Of a stretch of DNA of 64,000 bases, positions 61,195-64,000 are shown in pieces (position 1 is the stretch's first letter; each line of letters opens with the position of its first letter). Made by a program: the position numbers and the translations under genes. The DNA lies in contig NZ_CP013023.1 of assembly GCF_001421015.2 (NCBI RefSeq), positions 1,044,001 to 1,108,000 on the forward strand, in the 5' to 3' direction. This DNA is from Paenibacillus bovis (GTDB lineage: Bacteria; Bacillota; Bacilli; Paenibacillales; Paenibacillaceae). A model generated the notes under the pieces. The model saw only the letters and a program-made list of their open reading frames with translations, was not told the origin of the DNA and made no database searches.

Positions 61195-61294
61195 CAGAAC
61201 TGTTGGATGTGAGGTTTATGCCACAGATGGGTAATAAATGTAGGCATAACTACCGAATAAATAGAGAAATATCGCTTACAGAAAGGATGCGACC

Positions 61295-61897
61295 ATGAAA
61301 GAACATACCGTCGATCCGCGTGTCGTGCGCACAAGGAAAGCGCTGCATGATGCACTCAAGCAGCTGATGCAGGAGCAGCCGTATGACAAAATTACGATTC
61401 AGGATATTACCAAGCTGGCTACCGTGAACCGCAAAACCTTTTATCTGCATTATGAGACCAAGGACCATCTGCTGTATGCAGTTACGGACGGGATGCTGGA
61501 TGAATTGTTTGGCGAGGCGAGGGATGCAGGTTCATTCGAACAGTCGGTGGACGAATTGCAGCGCTATATTGCGGGGCGCATTTTTGAGTATATGATTCGT
61601 TATCGGCGTTTTTTTGAAGTAATGTTTGAGCGCAAGGCGATGTTTAATTTTGTATCGTATATGAAAAGGTATATTGCGCGATTCTATGAGGAGAAGTTCG
61701 CCGAGCTGGATGACGACAAACTGCCTGTACACAAGGATGTAATCGCCAGCTATATCAGCTCTGCCTATGTAGGCATTATTCACTGGTGGCTGGAGAACGG
61801 CATGCCCTATACACCGGAGGAAATGACCGAGCAGATGATCCTGCTCAACTCCAATGGGCCAATCCAGATTATCCGCTCGTACAAGGATAAATCATAA
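61295..61897 (+). CDS. TetR/AcrR family transcriptional regulator
   Basis: A 200-residue repressor. The HTH lies at about 12-58 with ITIQDITKLATVNRKTFYLHYETKDHLL, followed by a helical ligand domain containing FEYMIRYRRFFEVMFER and SSAYVGIIHWWLENGMPYTPEEM. That last segment is characteristic of TetR proteins of the YxaF/TetR_C_7-like group. GAAAGGATGCGACC precedes the ATG. It is divergent from the aldehyde dehydrogenase gene, so an aldehyde or related stress may be the signal. The N-terminal DPRVVRTR resembles the TetR at 3414. Confidence 0.9.
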   Translation: MKEHTVDPRVVRTRKALHDALKQLMQEQPYDKITIQDITKLATVNRKTFYLHYETKDHLLYAVTDGMLDELFGEARDAGSFEQSVDELQRYIAGRIFEYMIRYRRFFEVMFERKAMFNFVSYMKRYIARFYEEKFAELDDDKLPVHKDVIASYISSAYVGIIHWWLENGMPYTPEEMTEQMILLNSNGPIQIIRSYKDKS

Positions 61898-61946
61898 TAC
61901 GGCACCACCTTCTGCGTACGACAATATCTATCTGCATGGAGAGGAC

Positions 61947-62471
61947 GTGTTGATTATTCACAAAATCACTCTTGTTTTTACATCGCTGATGTTAACGGTC
62001 TGCTTGGCCGGCTGCACCGAAGAGACGATTACGCCTCATTCCTCCCAGACGCCAGCTGTTACTTCCAAGCCAACCACACCGGATCTGCCCGAGCAAAACA
62101 GCAGCGAGAAGCAGGCGGTACAAGCCAAGCCGAATACCGATAATATTGATTGGGATGATTTCAACGATCCGCTTGTAAATAAAGATATGGCAGCCCAGAT
62201 CAAAGCATCTGTGGCAGCTATAGTAAGCCGGGATGTAGACCAGCTGCATCAAGCGATCGGCAAAGACTTGGGAAATGGATACGATTATCTGCTGGAGCAT
62301 AATGTACAATTTACCAGGGTAAGTCCGGCATACAGGGAATCCGGACGGATCGTTGTTCCTGTAGAAGGGAAACGGACAGATAACGATACCGGAGAAGTAA
62401 GCGAAGCTTCTTATGTATTTTATTTTGTAAAAGGTCCAAATGGAGCTTGGACACTGGGTTCGATTGATTAA
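61947..62471 (+). CDS. Uncharacterised lipoprotein
   Basis: A 174-residue protein with a lipoprotein signal (VFTSLMLTVCLAGC, lipidated Cys near 23), a Thr/Ser/Pro-rich tether (about 25-60) and a small soluble domain (DWDDFNDPLVNKDMAAQIK, then VSEASYVFYFVKGPNGAWTLGSID). The end has the look of an NTF2/DUF4878-like fold, but I do not assign a family. The start is GTG 61947 or TTG 61950, both after GGAGAGG. It follows the TetR gene by 49 bp and may be cotranscribed. Confidence 0.75.
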   Translation: MLIIHKITLVFTSLMLTVCLAGCTEETITPHSSQTPAVTSKPTTPDLPEQNSSEKQAVQAKPNTDNIDWDDFNDPLVNKDMAAQIKASVAAIVSRDVDQLHQAIGKDLGNGYDYLLEHNVQFTRVSPAYRESGRIVVPVEGKRTDNDTGEVSEASYVFYFVKGPNGAWTLGSID

Positions 62472-62530
62472 GCTTTATTGTGCTGATCAAGAGTTATTTT
62501 TGCTAAGGAAGATTTATTCTGCATAACAAT

Positions 62531-62556
62531 AAAAAGACGCCTTTTGGGCGTCTTTG
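62531..62556. terminator. Bidirectional terminator between the lipoprotein and MarR genes
   Basis: AAAGACGCC and GGCGTCTTT with a 5-nt loop; A-rich and T-rich flanks. Confidence 0.9.
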
Positions 62557-62575
62557 TTTTCTTTCTTAATCATCA

Positions 62576-63034
62576 TTAGTCGGAGATGCCTGCTGTTGCT
62601 GCTTCATTCACGCGTGCATTGTCTTTGATCTTGTTCAGTAGTCTTCGCAACACGATCAATTCGTCATCAGAGATCCCGTCCATCAGATCCAGGCTGATCT
62701 CTTTCATAATGACAGCGACTTCCTGCTCTAGCTGTGCGCCTTCGGGAGTTAGATAGATTTTGAAGCAGCGGCGATCATCGGTACAGGTAATCTTGCGAAT
62801 AAACCCTTTGCTCTCCAGATTGGAGATCATGCGCGTAATATTGGTTTTATCCTTGCCCAGACGCTCGCCGATTTCATTCTGAGCGAGTCCGTCCTTTTTC
62901 CACAGCAGCATTAATACAAAAGTCTGCTCGGGAGCAAGATTGAAAGGAGCTAATTTATTTTTGATATATCCGGCAATCGCAAGATGAACGTCACGAATGA
63001 ATACGGTGTAACTATTTTCTAAGTCATATGGCAT
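62576..63034 (-). CDS. MarR family transcriptional regulator
   Basis: A 152-residue winged-helix repressor. LAQNEIGERLGKDKTNITRMISNLESKGFI (short core: KDKTNITRMISNLE) is the recognition helix, and ITCTDDRRCFKIYLTPEG is the wing. Two cysteines in the wing (TCTDDRRC) are unusual and could sense oxidants. AAGGGTGAATACTC precedes the ATG. A 19-bp site found in its own promoter recurs exactly before zwf, so it probably represses both genes. Confidence 0.9.
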   Translation of the reverse strand: MPYDLENSYTVFIRDVHLAIAGYIKNKLAPFNLAPEQTFVLMLLWKKDGLAQNEIGERLGKDKTNITRMISNLESKGFIRKITCTDDRRCFKIYLTPEGAQLEQEVAVIMKEISLDLMDGISDDELIVLRRLLNKIKDNARVNEAATAGISD

Positions 63035-63081
63035 GAGTATTCACCCTTAAATAATTTTGTATTTGGCAATACATGTAGTAT

Positions 63082-63100
63082 TATAGTTGCTATATCAACC
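63082..63100 (-). promoter_or_regulatory. MarR-type operator, copy 1 (marR promoter)
   Basis: TATAGTTGCTATATCAACC, containing GTTG-N6-CAAC. It overlaps a minus-strand TATAAT (63085-63080) that serves as the regulator -10, 48-66 bp before its start. It is identical to the site at 63387. Confidence 0.8.
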
Positions 63101-63228
63101 TTTTAATCGACGTTAGACTAACATTTTTACAGATAGCTGTCAACGAAGCTATTCACAAACTGCCAAAAGTTACCGATAAATAATTTAGCCAACAAGTAAT
63201 ATTCATTGTGAAACTTTCATTTTTACCC

Positions 63229-63257
63229 TTGACATTGTTCGACACAAGGTCTATTGT
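63229..63257 (+). promoter_or_regulatory. Sigma-A promoter upstream of zwf
   Basis: TTGACA (63229-63234), 17 bp, TATTGT (63252-63257), about 240 bp before zwf. The second operator lies downstream of it, so bound repressor would act as a roadblock or on a second promoter near TATAGT (63407-63412). Confidence 0.5.
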
Positions 63258-63386
63258 AAATTTTGTAAAGAATGACTGTCACAAAAGAGACACAATGAAA
63301 GATTGACTTCATGACGAGGCTTCGATATACAGCTGCCGTTTACCAAACGCAGCTACATAACGGGTCGCTCGTTTATTTTTTGCCGA

Positions 63387-63405
63387 TATAGTTGCTATAT
63401 CAACC
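63387..63405 (+). promoter_or_regulatory. MarR-type operator, copy 2 (zwf promoter)
   Basis: An exact 19-bp duplicate of the site at 63082, placed immediately upstream of a TATAGT hexamer (63407-63412) and 88 bp before the zwf start. Confidence 0.8.
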
Positions 63406-63493
63406 GTATAGTATACCCATGAAATAAGTCTGAATACTTACACCCAGGCCATATAGAGAACCGGGTGGGGTACATTTTGGAGGAGAAACCATT

Positions 63494-64000
63494 ATGGAAG
63501 CTATGACATTTGTATTGTTCGGTTCAACAGGGGATTTGGCAAAACGCAAAATCTTCCCTGCATTGTATAATTTATTTCTTGATCGCAAGATGCCGGAAGC
63601 ATTCTCCATTATCGGTTTGGGACGCAAATCATTCAATGATGCGACTTTCCAAACCTATGTAGAACAGGCACTGCAGGAATTTTCCCGTAATACACCGCAA
63701 GAGCGTGAGACAGTGGATGCGTTTCTGCGTTCGATCCGTTATCACATTCTGAATGTGAATGATACGGCCGGCTACCAGGAACTGCTGAAGCTGGTAGAAC
63801 AGCGTGAGACAGAACTGAATATCCCGCAAAACCGCATGTTCTACATGTCTGTTGCGCCGGAATTCTTTGAAATGATCGCTGATAACATCAAAGCAAGCGG
63901 ACTCGGTAACACCACAGGCTGGAAGCGTCTGATCATCGAGAAACCATTTGGTCATGATCTGGCTTCTGCACGTCAGCTGAACGAACAGCTGAGCAGAACT
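63494..64000 (+). CDS. zwf: Glucose-6-phosphate dehydrogenase, N-terminal part, cut by window edge
   Basis: The frame starts at ATG 63494 behind TTTTGGAGGAG and is open to the right edge (169 codons seen of about 500). The NADP-binding VLFGSTGDLAKRKIFPALYN (residues 6-25) and the start of the substrate site RLIIEKPFGHDLASA (about 145-160) identify the enzyme that oxidises glucose-6-phosphate in the pentose phosphate pathway and supplies NADPH. The duplicated MarR-type site in its promoter suggests stress control of NADPH supply. Confidence 0.96.
   Translation, partial: MEAMTFVLFGSTGDLAKRKIFPALYNLFLDRKMPEAFSIIGLGRKSFNDATFQTYVEQALQEFSRNTPQERETVDAFLRSIRYHILNVNDTAGYQELLKLVEQRETELNIPQNRMFYMSVAPEFFEMIADNIKASGLGNTTGWKRLIIEKPFGHDLASARQLNEQLSRT

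Overview
The window looks like a chromosomal segment of a Paenibacillus-type Firmicute. The evidence is G+C near 50%, strong AGGAGG ribosome-binding sites with frequent TTG/GTG starts, two Spo0E-like phosphatases, a CsoR/CopZ/CopA copper locus, YdbS/YdbT proteins and a B. subtilis-style MtlR regulator. I assigned this from gene content, not from a database search. No rRNA, tRNA, prophage, transposase or CRISPR array was seen.

Layout. 1-3.4 kb: the end of an ATPase-helicase operon resembling the SngB-SngC pair of Shango or the BrxD-BrxHI pair of BREX; the rest lies off the left edge. 3.4-11.2 kb: TetR with a divergent Old Yellow Enzyme, a ROK regulator, purine nucleoside phosphorylase, a DMT transporter, an FAD monooxygenase and RibA. 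11.4-17.1 kb: Spo0E-like protein, aldo-keto reductase, a GntR-MFS operon and a large secreted protein. 17.3-20.4 kb: a minus-strand operon resembling E. coli yjfLMC (DUF350, DUF1190-like lipoprotein, glutathionylspermidine-synthase-like ATP-grasp). 20.7-24.5 kb: GT-C glycosyltransferase, acetyltransferase, thymidine kinase and an Hpt protein. 24.7-28.5 kb: copper homeostasis with two CsoR boxes. 28.5-36.7 kb: nitroreductase, ydbST, an EmrB-type pump and a hybrid sensor kinase. 36.9-41.1 kb: a thiamine-precursor transport operon behind a TPP riboswitch. 41.3-46.3 kb: split-barrel flavoprotein, second Spo0E-like protein, LysM-anchored nucleotidase and an EAL protein. 46.6-52.1 kb: mannitol operon mtlR-mtlA-mtlD. 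52.6-62.5 kb: SGNH hydrolase, CDF transporter, GH13 enzyme, CoA-transferase, aldehyde dehydrogenase with divergent TetR, and a lipoprotein. 62.6-64 kb: a MarR regulator facing zwf, which is cut by the right edge; both promoters share an identical 19-bp site.

The most unusual feature is a family of six long intergenic hairpins of about 115-130 nt (14.9, 15.2, 23.2, 46.5, 58.9 and 59.6 kb). Four share a fixed two-stranded internal-loop core (AAAGGACGAC on one strand, CGGAGGACGTG on the other), while the flanking helices change sequence but stay base-paired. The other two have the same architecture with a diverged core. This pattern suggests a dispersed structured-RNA or palindromic-DNA element that I do not recognise. 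Two multi-stem 3'-region structures (5.5 kb and 36.8 kb) and several palindromes placed in promoter spacers are further unexplained signals.
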